Shown here one piece after another: positions 32,760 to 41,330 of a stretch of DNA of 64,000 bases. The DNA is from JBCCXL01 sp039191605 (GTDB taxonomy: Bacteria > Acidobacteriota > Thermoanaerobaculia > Multivoradales > JAHZIX01): assembly GCA_039191605.1 (NCBI GenBank), contig JBCCXL010000004.1, positions 286,081 to 350,080 of the forward strand, written 5' to 3'. Every line of letters starts with the position of its first letter. The first letter of the stretch is position 1. Made by a program: the position numbers and the translations under genes. The notes under the pieces were generated by a model, which was not told the DNA's origin, made no database searches, and saw only the letters and a program-made list of their open reading frames with translations.

Positions 32760-34607
32760 CTAGCGGCGGCGACGCAGCGAGCCGAGCCACGCGTCCAGCT
32801 CCTCCATCTTCAGCAGACGAGCAATCCCCAGGTAGAGCAGCGCGTAGGTAGGCACCACCAAGGCCGCCTGGGCCGCTACCGGCCAGGGCGGCAGCTGAGA
32901 CCAAAGCAGGGCGCCGGCGCCGGCGCTGGCGAGAGCCAAGAGCCCATGGCGGGCCACCGCCCGCAGCGGCAGGGCGAGCTCCGGCAGCGGCGCCTTCAGC
33001 GCCCCGCGAAGCCGCAGCAGCTCAGTCCAGGAGCCGGCGCAGGAACCCAGAGCGAGGCCCGCGGCCCCCAGCACCAGGAAGCTGCCGGTCTCAGCGGCGA
33101 GGCCCTCGAAGCCGAGGTCGCGGGCGACGGAGGCCGCCGGGATGCGATCCAGGGCGAACATCAGCGGAGCGCCCACCGCCACCGCCACCGCCACCCGCAG
33201 CCCCGCCACCCGCGCCGGGGTGTGGGTGTCCCCCAAAGCCCAGAACACGTTCTGCAGGAGGCGCGAGGTCACCGAAGCCGGCAGCCCTAAGGTGTAGGCC
33301 GCCAGCACCAGGGTGACCAGCAGCTGGTCCCCGGCGGTGAAGGCCCCGGTGCGATAGACGGCCCCCACCAGCAGCCAGCCGAAGACCAGGTAGCCGACGG
33401 TGGTGGGCACGGTGAGAAAGCTCGCCTGGGCGAGGGAGGAGCGGGTGCGCTGCACCAGGGCCCCGTGGGCTTCCCGGGAGCTGGCGCGGGAGAGCTCCGG
33501 CAGCTCCGCCGCCGCCACCGCGATGCCGAAGAGGGAGATCGGCAAGGCGTAGAGGAAAGAGCCCCAGCGCACCGCCGACAGCGCCCCTACGGCGGCGAGG
33601 GAGGCGAGGAGCTGATCGAGGTAGAGGGAGAGCTGCACCACCCCGCGCCCCGCCACCGCCGGTCCGAAGGCCTTCGCCGCCTCTCGCACTCCCTCGATCT
33701 TCGTCGATAGCGAGAGCCGGAAGCCCTTCAGCAGGCGCAGGGTCACCGGCAGCTGCACGCCAAATTGCAGCGCCCCGCCTACCAGCGCGCCGATGCATCC
33801 CGCCAGCAGCACCTTCGAGCGCGCCGCCGCCTCCGCCGCCGGCATCAGCTCTTCCGGCAGGCGAGAGATTGCCGCCAGCGCCATCTCCGGAGTGATCCAG
33901 TAGAGCGCCGCCAGCGACAGCGAGGAGACGATGGCCAGGTTCCACAGCACCGGGGCGAAATAGGGCAGGAAGAAGCGCCGATGGCTGTTCAGCACCCCCA
34001 GGCACCAGGCCGAGGGCACCAGCAGCGCGGTCATGGGAAAGACCCAGCGCACCGCCGTCACCGCCAGCTCGTAGCGGTCTACCGCCAGCTCCCCGGCGGC
34101 CACCTGGGCGGCATCGGCGAGGAAGCCCGGGGCCAGCAGGGCCACCAGCGGCCTCGCCGCCAGCACCCCCACCAGGGCCAGGGTGGAAGAAAGCACCAAC
34201 AGCAGGCCAAAGATCGCCCCGGCAAAGCGCCCTGCATCCTCTTCCCGGCCGCGCTCCAGGAAGCGGGAGTAGATGGGAATGAAGGCCGCCGAGAGGCTCT
34301 GCTCGCCAAAGAGCACCTGGAGCACGTTGGGCCCCCGCAGGGCGGCGGTGAAGACGTCCGTCAGCGGACCCAGACCGAAGACGTGGGCCACCACCCGCTC
34401 CCGCACGAAGCCGAGGAGACGGCTGGAGAGAATCCCCGCCGCTACGGTAGTGGCGCGGCTGCCGCCGCCCGCCCCACCAGATTGGACGCCAGATTTGGCG
34501 CCAGGCTTGAGACCAGAGTCAGCGCTAGAACCGGCGTCAGAGCCAGCTTCGTGTCCTACCCCTTCGAGCTCATGATCCGGCACCTCGGGCCCCGCTGCCT
34601 CGGCCAC
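32760..34607 (-). CDS. murJ: MurJ/MviN-type lipid II flippase
   Basis: A 615-residue polytopic protein of the MOP exporter superfamily that flips lipid II across the inner membrane for peptidoglycan synthesis. The N-terminal family signature SSRLLGFVRERVVAHVFG and NVLQVLFGEQSLSAAFIPIY are clear, followed by about 14 helices. The first about 48 residues are a hydrophilic Ser/Gly/Ala-rich extension that homologues lack, so the true start may be the region just before ATTVAAGILSS. It lies 16 bp after an uncharacterised helical-repeat gene and is probably cotranscribed with it. Loss of the terminal helices is not evident. Confidence 0.92.
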   Translation of the reverse strand: MAEAAGPEVPDHELEGVGHEAGSDAGSSADSGLKPGAKSGVQSGGAGGGSRATTVAAGILSSRLLGFVRERVVAHVFGLGPLTDVFTAALRGPNVLQVLFGEQSLSAAFIPIYSRFLERGREEDAGRFAGAIFGLLLVLSSTLALVGVLAARPLVALLAPGFLADAAQVAAGELAVDRYELAVTAVRWVFPMTALLVPSAWCLGVLNSHRRFFLPYFAPVLWNLAIVSSLSLAALYWITPEMALAAISRLPEELMPAAEAAARSKVLLAGCIGALVGGALQFGVQLPVTLRLLKGFRLSLSTKIEGVREAAKAFGPAVAGRGVVQLSLYLDQLLASLAAVGALSAVRWGSFLYALPISLFGIAVAAAELPELSRASSREAHGALVQRTRSSLAQASFLTVPTTVGYLVFGWLLVGAVYRTGAFTAGDQLLVTLVLAAYTLGLPASVTSRLLQNVFWALGDTHTPARVAGLRVAVAVAVGAPLMFALDRIPAASVARDLGFEGLAAETGSFLVLGAAGLALGSCAGSWTELLRLRGALKAPLPELALPLRAVARHGLLALASAGAGALLWSQLPPWPVAAQAALVVPTYALLYLGIARLLKMEELDAWLGSLRRRR

Positions 34608-34623
34608 CTTCCCAGCCCCCGCC

Positions 34624-36333
34624 TCAAGCCATGCGGCGAATGGCTTCCGCCACCGCCGGATTGCGCTTGATCATGCGCCGGTCCGCCGGGCTCAGCTTGC
34701 GCACCAGGCGGGTGGCCACCTGCCGGGGAGTCTTGGGGTTGCTCACCAAGGCCAGCCGCACCTGATAGTTGGCCGTCCACATGGCGGTATTGCCGATCAC
34801 CTCGAGGGCCCGACGGGGAGCGATCTTCGAGCGGGAGATCTCCAGCACCGTCCCCTCGTCCAGCTGCTTTTCCTTCAGGCAGCGCATCACCAGAGGCTCG
34901 TCGCGGAAGAAATCCGACCACAGCTGCTTGAGCAGCGGGCGACCGGAGCGGCGCACCGCGGCGACCTTCTCTCCCTGGGACATGGCGCGGAAGACGTTCC
35001 CCAGCCGGGAGCGGGCCTTCGCCTTGACCTCCATGTGGCGCACCCGAGGGCTGGAGACGATGGTCAGCAAGCCGCGCAGATCCCCGACGCTGTTGACGAT
35101 CTCCAGCAGCGCTGCGGAGGGCGCCGACGGGCTCTTGAGCAAGGCCTGCTGAACCCGCGGCCGCTGGAAGAGCCGACGCTGGCGATAGAGAGCCTCCGCC
35201 ACCCGCGGCGTCGCCTTGCGGGCGATGAGCACCGCCGCGCTCTCCGGCAGGATCGGGTTCTCCAGCAGCGCCAGCAGCACTTCCTCTCGATGGCCTCCGG
35301 CGAGCACCTGTAGCAGCTGGGTGTCTTCCCCGGTGCGGGCCAACTCCAACTCCCGCTGGGATTCCGGTACCGCCGGCTCCGCCGGCTTCTCCGGCGCGTC
35401 AACGGTTTTGGGCTCCTGGGCCTTCGACTCCTCAGCCTTCAGCAAGTCAGCCTTCAGCGAGTCAGCCTTCAGCTCCTCGGCCTTCGACTCCTCAGTTTTG
35501 GACTTCAGCGGCGGCAGGCTCGGGAGATCACCGAGCTCCGAGCGCAGCAGCTCTACCGTCGCGCTGCCCATGGGCTCACTGGCGGCGGCCGGTACCTCTG
35601 GCTCCACAGAGGGCTGCTCTGCGGCCTGCTGGGCTGCGACCTGCTTTGCTGCGGCATCCAGCGGCGGCGCCTCGGCGGCCCCGGCCTGCGCCGGGTCGGC
35701 GCCGGGTGCTGCCCCAGGGGCGTGTTCGCCGGAGAGGAAGTCCTCGCCGAAGAGGGCTTCCGCCTCCTCGCGGCGACGCTGCGCCTCCTCTCGAACCTGG
35801 GCCTCCAGCTGCGCCTCGATCTCCGGCGAGATCTCCGGCTCCGCCGGTCTCTCGCTGGGAGCGGGAGGCGGAGGAGGGGAGACCTGGCTATCGTCTCCGT
35901 CCCGCCTCGAGGACGAGAGCTGATAGGCCCGCTGCCGCACCACCTGACGATCGGCGTCCTCCAGAGTCTTGATCAGAGAGCGGACATCTTCCCGCATCTC
36001 CCGGCGCTCGTCCTCGGCCAGATCCGACGAGTCCATCTCCCGCAGCAGGTCGAAGATCGCGACCTGGGTCTCCAGCGCACCGTGCAGCTCCCGAGGCGTG
36101 CGCTCGTTGCGCACCAGCGCTTCCTTCACCTCCCAATCGTCGTACCAGCGACGGTTCAGGCAGATGTAGTGAAGCACCGGCTCCGAGTCGATCCAGGTGG
36201 CGATTCGCCGCACCACCGGCAGATCCGAGGTGCCGTACTGCCCCGCCGCCCGCAAGCTCTTCAGCAGCTTGAGGTACGAAATTTCCATGTCCGGCAGGCC
36301 GGCGGCTACGGACGGGGGCGTGGGAGCATCCAT
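34624..36333 (-). CDS. Uncharacterised protein with helical repeats
   Basis: A 569-residue soluble protein with three parts. N-terminal part (about 15-155): helices with WIDSEPVLHYICLNRRWYDD and LVRNERTPRELHGAL. Middle (about 160-320): a Pro/Glu/Ala-rich linker with imperfect five-residue units based on lysine, alanine and glutamate (SKTEESKAEELKADSLKA). C-terminal part (about 325-569): repeats of about 25 residues carrying LLENPILPESAAV, VSSPRVRH, ALVSNPKTPRQVATRLVRKL and IKRNPAVAEAIRRM, which look like leucine-rich-repeat-variant/HEAT-like units. No enzyme motif is visible. It probably is a scaffold or docking protein; co-orientation with murJ suggests an envelope link but does not prove one. 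Confidence 0.7.
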   Translation of the reverse strand: MDAPTPPSVAAGLPDMEISYLKLLKSLRAAGQYGTSDLPVVRRIATWIDSEPVLHYICLNRRWYDDWEVKEALVRNERTPRELHGALETQVAIFDLLREMDSSDLAEDERREMREDVRSLIKTLEDADRQVVRQRAYQLSSSRRDGDDSQVSPPPPPAPSERPAEPEISPEIEAQLEAQVREEAQRRREEAEALFGEDFLSGEHAPGAAPGADPAQAGAAEAPPLDAAAKQVAAQQAAEQPSVEPEVPAAASEPMGSATVELLRSELGDLPSLPPLKSKTEESKAEELKADSLKADLLKAEESKAQEPKTVDAPEKPAEPAVPESQRELELARTGEDTQLLQVLAGGHREEVLLALLENPILPESAAVLIARKATPRVAEALYRQRRLFQRPRVQQALLKSPSAPSAALLEIVNSVGDLRGLLTIVSSPRVRHMEVKAKARSRLGNVFRAMSQGEKVAAVRRSGRPLLKQLWSDFFRDEPLVMRCLKEKQLDEGTVLEISRSKIAPRRALEVIGNTAMWTANYQVRLALVSNPKTPRQVATRLVRKLSPADRRMIKRNPAVAEAIRRMA

Positions 36334-36522
36334 CTTCGGTGAACGGGGTAGCGGGAATCGGGGAAGGTTCGTCTGGAACGAGGGGCGAAAGGGTGAGGGG
36401 CGGGAGCGCTGATGCTACCACCGAAGCCACCAATCCTGGCGCCGCGAGGCCAGGTAGACCGCGCTTCGAGGGGTCGCTCTCGTCGACGATGCCGCAACGA
36501 GACCCATGGTAGGGTGCGCGCC

Positions 36523-37347
36523 ATGAGCGAGGCCCTAGAGACCCTTTTGAGCGCGGTCCGGGAGGTCCAAAACGGTCTGCTGTTGGTGGTCACCGGAGCT
36601 GGAGTCAGCGTCGCCTCCGGCATTCCCACCTTCCGCGGCGACGACCCCGACGCGATTTGGAAGAAGGACGTCACCGAGCTCGGGACCTACCGCTACTTCC
36701 GCGAAGATCCGGCGGGTTCCTGGCGGTGGTATCTATCCCGGTTCGAATCGGTGCTCTCGGCCCGCCCCAACGCCGCTCATCGAGCCCTGGCGGCCCTGGA
36801 GCGCTGGCAGGTGGCTCGCGGCGGCGACTTCCTGCTGATCACCCAGAATATCGACACCCTCCACGAAGAGGCCGGGTCTCAACGCCTGATCAAGATCCAC
36901 GGCAGCGCCGACCGCGTGCGCTGCGCTCGGGTCGGATGCCGCCACGGCGCCCCCCACGGCTCGCTCCTGCGCTCCGAGGTCGATCTCTCCGCCTTCGGCA
37001 AGGAGCCGACGGTCGACCACCTCCCCCGCTGCTCCGACTGCGGTGATCTGCTGCGACAGCACGTGTTGTGGTTCGACGAATACTACGGAGAGCACAGCGA
37101 CTACCAATTCGAGCGCGCTCGCCAAGAGCTCGAGCGCATGCACCTGGCGCTCTTTATCGGCACCTCCTTCTCCGTGGGCATCACCGAGATGGTGCTGCAG
37201 GCGGGGATCCTCTGGCAGATCCCGATGCTCAATCTCGACCCCTCCGCAACCATCGCCCTACGCGGTCTGCAGTCCTTACCCCTGCGAGCCGAAGACGCGC
37301 TGCCGGAGCTCTGCCGCCACCTCGATCTCGATCCTGAAACCCCCTAG
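36523..37347 (+). CDS. Sir2-family NAD-dependent protein deacylase
   Basis: A 274-residue sirtuin. NAD-binding motif GAGVSVASGIPTFRG (25-39), TQNIDTLHEEAG, catalytic histidine in KIHGSADRVRC and a four-cysteine zinc site made by RCARVGC and CSDCGDL. The end has GTSFSVGITEMV, where sirtuins usually carry GTSxxVxPA. The expected reaction is removal of acyl groups from lysine with NAD+ cleavage. The frame extends 37 codons upstream of the ATG at 36523, but conservation starts at the later ATG. The gene is monocistronic between divergent and co-directional neighbours. Confidence 0.9.
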   Translation: MSEALETLLSAVREVQNGLLLVVTGAGVSVASGIPTFRGDDPDAIWKKDVTELGTYRYFREDPAGSWRWYLSRFESVLSARPNAAHRALAALERWQVARGGDFLLITQNIDTLHEEAGSQRLIKIHGSADRVRCARVGCRHGAPHGSLLRSEVDLSAFGKEPTVDHLPRCSDCGDLLRQHVLWFDEYYGEHSDYQFERARQELERMHLALFIGTSFSVGITEMVLQAGILWQIPMLNLDPSATIALRGLQSLPLRAEDALPELCRHLDLDPETP

Positions 37348-37383
37348 CGGGCCAAGGCGAGAAGCGCTTTCCCCCCTATGGGC

Positions 37384-37412
37384 TTGACATTCAGGCGAGG
37401 ATTCGTGATTAA
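37384..37412 (+). promoter_or_regulatory. Candidate sigma-70-type promoter of the double-XRE gene
   Basis: TTGACA at 37384-37389 is a perfect -35. The best -10 at 17-bp spacing is GATTAA (37407-37412), a weak match. It lies 100 bp before the ATG at 37512, in an AT-rich dip, which leaves a 5' leader of about 90 bases. Confidence 0.45.
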
Positions 37413-37511
37413 GTATCGATCTAGGCACAATGAGCCTGGAATTTTCCCCCACCCAGGGGATCTTTGCATGACAACTTCGGGCCTCGGCCCCGATGCTCTG
37501 GAGGATGAGCC

Positions 37512-37973
37512 ATGAAATTTGGTGATGTACTGAAGAAAGAACGCGAGAAGAAGGGCCTCTCCATCGACGAGACGGCACAGGCCCTGAAGATCGCTCCTGA
37601 CGCCTACGAGGCCCTCGAGAGCGGCTCCTCGGATATCGAGACCTGGGGCCCGGTGCTCGGCGAGATCGCCATCAAGCTGGAGACTCCCACCTCGCGCTTC
37701 ATCAGCGAATCCGGCCGAGCGGAAGACGCCGGCCAGCACAAGGTCGGTGATCTGGTGCGCGGCCATCGGGAGCGCCGCGAGCTCAGCGTAGAGGCCGTCG
37801 CCGAAGCTTCGGGGCTGTCGGCGGAGGATTACTCCAGCCTCGAGGCCGGATCCAGCCCGACGGAGACCTACGGTCCGCTGCTGCTGCATTTTGCGGAGCT
37901 CATCGAGCAGCCGATCTTCAACCTCTACTACCCCTGCGGCCTCCCCTTCCAGGAGCTGGACGACTATCCCTGA
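37512..37973 (+). CDS. Protein with two tandem XRE-type helix-turn-helix domains
   Basis: A 153-residue protein made of two related halves. Half one (about 1-63): LKKEREKKGLSIDETAQALK. Half two (about 75-145): VRGHRERRELSVEAVAEASG. Both halves continue with a tyrosine, an LE(S/A)GSS turn, an (E/T)T(W/Y)GP(V/L)L helix and a final aromatic strand, so the gene arose by internal duplication. The XRE/Cro-like folds suggest a DNA-binding repressor whose two domains could bind a repeated site as a monomer. A strong terminator follows at 38116-38145. No operator could be assigned. Confidence 0.85.
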   Translation: MKFGDVLKKEREKKGLSIDETAQALKIAPDAYEALESGSSDIETWGPVLGEIAIKLETPTSRFISESGRAEDAGQHKVGDLVRGHRERRELSVEAVAEASGLSAEDYSSLEAGSSPTETYGPLLLHFAELIEQPIFNLYYPCGLPFQELDDYP

Positions 37974-38115
37974 CCCCATCGTGCCTCCCCTTCACTGACC
38001 GTCCTGCTGCGGACACGGCTGGAGCCAGCAGGAAACAGGGAAGGAAGGAGGGAAGCAAGGAAGCAAGCAAGCAAGGCCGTTTCTAAGGCCGGAGGGCAGC
38101 GAAATTCCCTCACCC

Positions 38116-38145
38116 AAAGGGCCGCGGTTTGATCCGCGGCCCTTT
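38116..38145. terminator. Strong intrinsic terminator after the double-XRE gene
   Basis: Perfect 12-bp stem: AAAGGGCCGCGG (38116-38127) and CCGCGGCCCTTT (38134-38145) around a six-base loop. The 3' arm ends in TTT followed by C/T-rich sequence, so it can work on the plus strand; symmetric A/T ends could also allow it to stop minus-strand transcription. Confidence 0.88.
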
Positions 38146-38684
38146 CTCGTGGGCTTCACTCCCCGGATTCCTGCTCGAAGGCTACCGATAGGCCATCAAA
38201 GCTCCCAGAACCTCTCAACGACTGCATTCTGTCGTGCAGAGCTGAAGCTCGGGGAAAAGGGCTAGACGGGAACATCGGCCAGAAAATTTCACAACATAAA
38301 ACAAGACATAAAAAAAGCGACCCCGAGAGTGTCGAGATCGCTTGGGTGTCTGTTTCTGCGGTAGCTTCCACAGACTGCCGCTTGCGCGGCTTCTGTAATC
38401 TCGGTGAAAGCAGCCCCCCCATATGTGCTTCAACCGAGACTTCAGAGATGATGTCGGGCTTAGCGGTCGATCCGCTTGGTCCTGTTCATCATCGATCATC
38501 TAGTAAAGCAACCGGCGTGCCAACATTGAATATTCAGCGTTTGTGCGGCTTCGCAGCGATCCGCGGCCTATCCATGTGACATTGGTTGGCGGTTGACGGA
38601 AAACCGGGGGCCTAGAGCTGACAAATTTTTGTCCTCCCCCTTCATTCCCTCTGATTTCAGGCCTTCTGTCCTCCTACGAGGCTC
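38146..38684. other. AT-rich 539-bp gene-free region
   Basis: This stretch between the terminator and the VUT gene is AT-rich, with a poly-A segment (near 38294-38318) directly before a hairpin-like AAGCGA...TCGCTT (38316-38344). Short open frames on both strands have no codon bias or recognisable homology. Just upstream (38033-38080) is a purine-rich GGAAG/GCAA microsatellite. It could hold a small RNA or the remains of a mobile element; nothing can be assigned. Confidence 0.45.
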
Positions 38685-39449
38685 CTACAATCTTGGAGTA
38701 GGGATTTCATCTTCTACACCTAAATAGCGTCGTAGATAACGAGTTCCGATGTAGAAGGGCACCGTGTCGATGGCCGCTACCAGCACTTTGAAGATGTATC
38801 CGGTGAGGATGAAGGTCCAGAGCTGAGGCCAAAGTTCGGCGTCTTGCTCGATCGGCAGGCTGTGGGCGTAGAAGTGGGTAATGGTGATCACCGCGAAGGT
38901 ATCGACGAATTGACTCACCATGGTCGAGCCGTTGTTGCGCAGCCAAAGGTGACGCCCGTTGGTCAGCCGCTTCCAGAAATGGAAGATGTGGACGTCGCAG
39001 AGCTGAGCCACCAAATAGGCGATCATCGACGCCACGATGGAGCCTAGGGTCAGCACCCGCAGCTCGAAGAAGAGCGGCAGGCGCCCCGCCGCGTCCGCTA
39101 CCGGCTGATCGAAGCCCGGCAGCACGCCGCCGATCCAGACGATGAAGGCCAACCAGAGGTTGACCAGGAAGCCGACCCACACGACGTAATTCGCGCGCTT
39201 TCGACCGTAGATCTCGGAGATGAAGTCGGTGCACAGAAAGGTGATGGGATAGGGCAAGACACCCACCGCCAGCGGCACCGGCACCTCTACCCCAAAGAGG
39301 GTGAAGGAGAGATCCAGGAAGCGGGTAACGCCAAGGATGTTGAGCATCGCCATGGAGCCGATGAACAGGCCCGCGAGGACCATGAACACCCGCTCCCGGC
39401 GAGCCAGAAATTTTTCATTCACGCTGGGCTGATCGGGAGTTTCAAACAT
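38685..39449 (-). CDS. VUT/YhhQ-family queuosine-precursor-type transporter
   Basis: A 254-residue inner-membrane protein with about six helices, of the vitamin uptake transporter (VUT, COG1738) family. Family motifs are GVLPYPITFLCTDFISEIYG near residue 65-85, AQLCDVHIFHFWKRLT and SQFVDTFAVITITHFYA. E. coli YhhQ imports queuosine precursors (preQ0/preQ1), so the same role is likely. No preQ1 or other riboswitch was recognised in the about 180 bp upstream (39450-39629). The gene is divergent from the mla operon. Confidence 0.9.
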   Translation of the reverse strand: MFETPDQPSVNEKFLARRERVFMVLAGLFIGSMAMLNILGVTRFLDLSFTLFGVEVPVPLAVGVLPYPITFLCTDFISEIYGRKRANYVVWVGFLVNLWLAFIVWIGGVLPGFDQPVADAAGRLPLFFELRVLTLGSIVASMIAYLVAQLCDVHIFHFWKRLTNGRHLWLRNNGSTMVSQFVDTFAVITITHFYAHSLPIEQDAELWPQLWTFILTGYIFKVLVAAIDTVPFYIGTRYLRRYLGVEDEIPTPRL

Positions 39450-39629
39450 GGGGCGAGGCTACCCCTCGCTCCGGGAGGGGTCAATGGATGTAGATCACCC
39501 CTCCCCACTGAATGTTCCGGCCTCTTCGTGACGCTCACTGCTAGGAGCGCGACCTCGATACGGCAGAGACCGATGCGATACAAACCGGTGGAATAGAGAA
39601 CCGGGAGTCGGGGTAAGCTATCGCCCGCC

Positions 39630-40403
39630 ATGCTGCGATCCCCCCTTGGCGCGATTCAGCGCTTCGCCATCGATTTCCTCTCCGAGGTTGGCCGCGTCGC
39701 CATCCTGTTCGGGCAGGTCATAGCGTGGACTCCCCGCGCCCCCTTCGATTGGCGCCAGCTGCTGCGGCAGATGGTGCGGGTGGGCGTGGACTCGGTGCCG
39801 GTGGTGGCCCTCACCGCCCTGTTCACCGGCATGGTGATGGCCCTCCAGAGCTATCGCGTGCTGGTGCGCTTCTCCGCCGAGGGCTACGTCGGCTCGCTGG
39901 TCGCCCTCTCCATGGTTCGAGAATTGGCCCCGGTGCTCGGTGCGCTGATGATCGCCGGCCGCTGCGGCTCGGCGATGGGAGCCGAGCTGGGCACGATGCG
40001 GGTCACCGAGCAGATCGACGCCCTGGAGGTCCTCGCCACCAACCCGGTGCACTACCTGGTGGTCCCCCGGGTGTGGGCCACCACCCTGACCCTGCCGCTA
40101 CTGGTAGGCCTGGCGGACGTCATCGGCATCTATGGCGGCTATTTGGTAGCGGTGGTGATGATGGGCTCGAATCCCGTGACCTACATGGACAACTCCTTCC
40201 AGTTCATGGGGCTCTCGGATGTCTCCTCTGGCCTGGTCAAGGCGGCGGTCTTCGGCCTGCTGATCTCCCTGGTGGGCTGCGCCAAGGGCTTTCATACCCG
40301 CGGCGGCGCCGCCGGTGTCGGACGCGCCACCACCCGGGCGGTGGTCTTGGGCTCCATCTGCGTGCTGATCGCGGATTTCTTCCTCACCAAGGTGCTCTTC
40401 TGA
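39630..40403 (+). CDS. mlaE: MlaE-family ABC permease for lipid transport
   Basis: A 257-residue permease of the MlaE/YrbE family that forms the inner-membrane channel of an MCE lipid transporter. Five hydrophobic helices and family segments TALFTGMVMALQSY, VRELAPVLGALMIAGRCGSA, LGTMRVTEQIDALEVLATNP (the coupling region) and GCAKGFHTRGGAAGVGRATT are clear. It begins an operon with an ATPase and an MCE protein. A perfect palindrome separates it from the ATPase gene. Confidence 0.94.
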   Translation: MLRSPLGAIQRFAIDFLSEVGRVAILFGQVIAWTPRAPFDWRQLLRQMVRVGVDSVPVVALTALFTGMVMALQSYRVLVRFSAEGYVGSLVALSMVRELAPVLGALMIAGRCGSAMGAELGTMRVTEQIDALEVLATNPVHYLVVPRVWATTLTLPLLVGLADVIGIYGGYLVAVVMMGSNPVTYMDNSFQFMGLSDVSSGLVKAAVFGLLISLVGCAKGFHTRGGAAGVGRATTRAVVLGSICVLIADFFLTKVLF

Positions 40404-40409
40404 GGTGCC

Positions 40410-40431
40410 CTTTAAAAGGGCCCTTTTAAAG
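40410..40431. promoter_or_regulatory. 22-bp perfect palindrome between mlaE and mlaF
   Basis: CTTTAAAAGGG (40410-40420) is directly followed by its exact reverse complement (40421-40431). It sits 7 bp after the mlaE stop and 11 bp before the mlaF start, covering the place where the ribosome site would be. It may be an operator, an RNA cruciform/attenuator or an mRNA processing site. Confidence 0.6.
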
Positions 40432-40442
40432 TGAATATCTAG

Positions 40443-41252
40443 ATGTCCGCCGACGCTCCATCTACCTCGCCCGCTGAAGCCGAGGCCGTGATCCACCTCG
40501 AGGGGGTGAGCAAGGCCTTCGGGGAGCAGGGCCCCGGCAGGAAGGTCGTGCTGGACGATCTTCATCTCGAGGTCGCCGCCGCCGAGAGCCTGGTCGTGAT
40601 CGGTGCCTCCGGCACCGGCAAGAGCGTGCTGCTGAAGCACATCATCGGCCTGATGCGGCCCGATAGCGGACGGGTGCTGATCGACGGCGTGGACCTCCAA
40701 TCCCTCAGCACCCGGGAGATCACCGACTTTCGCCGCCGCTTCGGCATGGCCTTCCAGGAGGGAGCGCTCTTCGACTCCATGACCGTGGAGGAGAACATCG
40801 CCTTTCCCCTGGTGCGCTCCCGCCGGGCGTCGAAGCGGGAGATCCGCCAGCGGGTGCAGGAATGCCTGGAGCTGGTGCGCCTGGAGGGTACCGGCCCCCG
40901 AATGCCCGCGGAGCTCTCCGGCGGCATGCGGCGCCGAGTGGGCTTCGCCCGGGCCATCGCCCTCGAGCCGCGGATCCTGCTCTTCGACGAGCCCACCAGC
41001 GGCCTCGATCCGGTGATGACGGCGCTCATCGACGAGGTGATCCTCGACCTCAAGACCACCCTCCGATGCACCAGCGTCACCATCACCCATGACATGACCA
41101 GCGCCCGCCGGGTCGCCGACCGCATCGCCATGCTGCACCAGGGGCGGATCATCGCCGAAGGCCCACCGCGGGATTTCGATGCGGCGGCGGATCCCCGAGT
41201 GCGGCAATTTATCGCCGGCGAGGCCCGCGGTCCGCTGACCACCCCCCACTGA
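40443..41252 (+). CDS. mlaF: MlaF-family ABC ATPase for lipid transport
   Basis: A 269-residue ABC ATPase. Walker A GASGTGKS (54-61), Q loop FGMAFQEGALFDSMTV, the family-specific signature ELSGGMRRRVGFARAIAL, Walker B ILLFDEPTSGLDPV and H loop SVTITHDMTSARRVADRI are all intact. The FQEGALFDS segment is typical of MlaF. It powers extraction or insertion of phospholipids with MlaE and the MCE protein. The first about 15 residues are a nonconserved Ala/Ser/Pro/Glu-rich leader. The ribosome site region overlaps the palindrome, so expression relative to mlaE may be tuned there. Confidence 0.94.
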   Translation: MSADAPSTSPAEAEAVIHLEGVSKAFGEQGPGRKVVLDDLHLEVAAAESLVVIGASGTGKSVLLKHIIGLMRPDSGRVLIDGVDLQSLSTREITDFRRRFGMAFQEGALFDSMTVEENIAFPLVRSRRASKREIRQRVQECLELVRLEGTGPRMPAELSGGMRRRVGFARAIALEPRILLFDEPTSGLDPVMTALIDEVILDLKTTLRCTSVTITHDMTSARRVADRIAMLHQGRIIAEGPPRDFDAAADPRVRQFIAGEARGPLTTPH

Positions 41253-41330
41253 GCGACGCTCACCAGCTCCCCTAACGACGCTCACCGAGCCAGCCGCGAT
41301 CACCGATCACCCCACGAGGACCTTCACGCC

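Noticed and set aside
36735..36750. GGTTCGAAT-like tRNA arm
   Set aside because: It lies inside the Sir2 gene (SRFESV) and no cloverleaf can be formed. I found no tRNA in the window.
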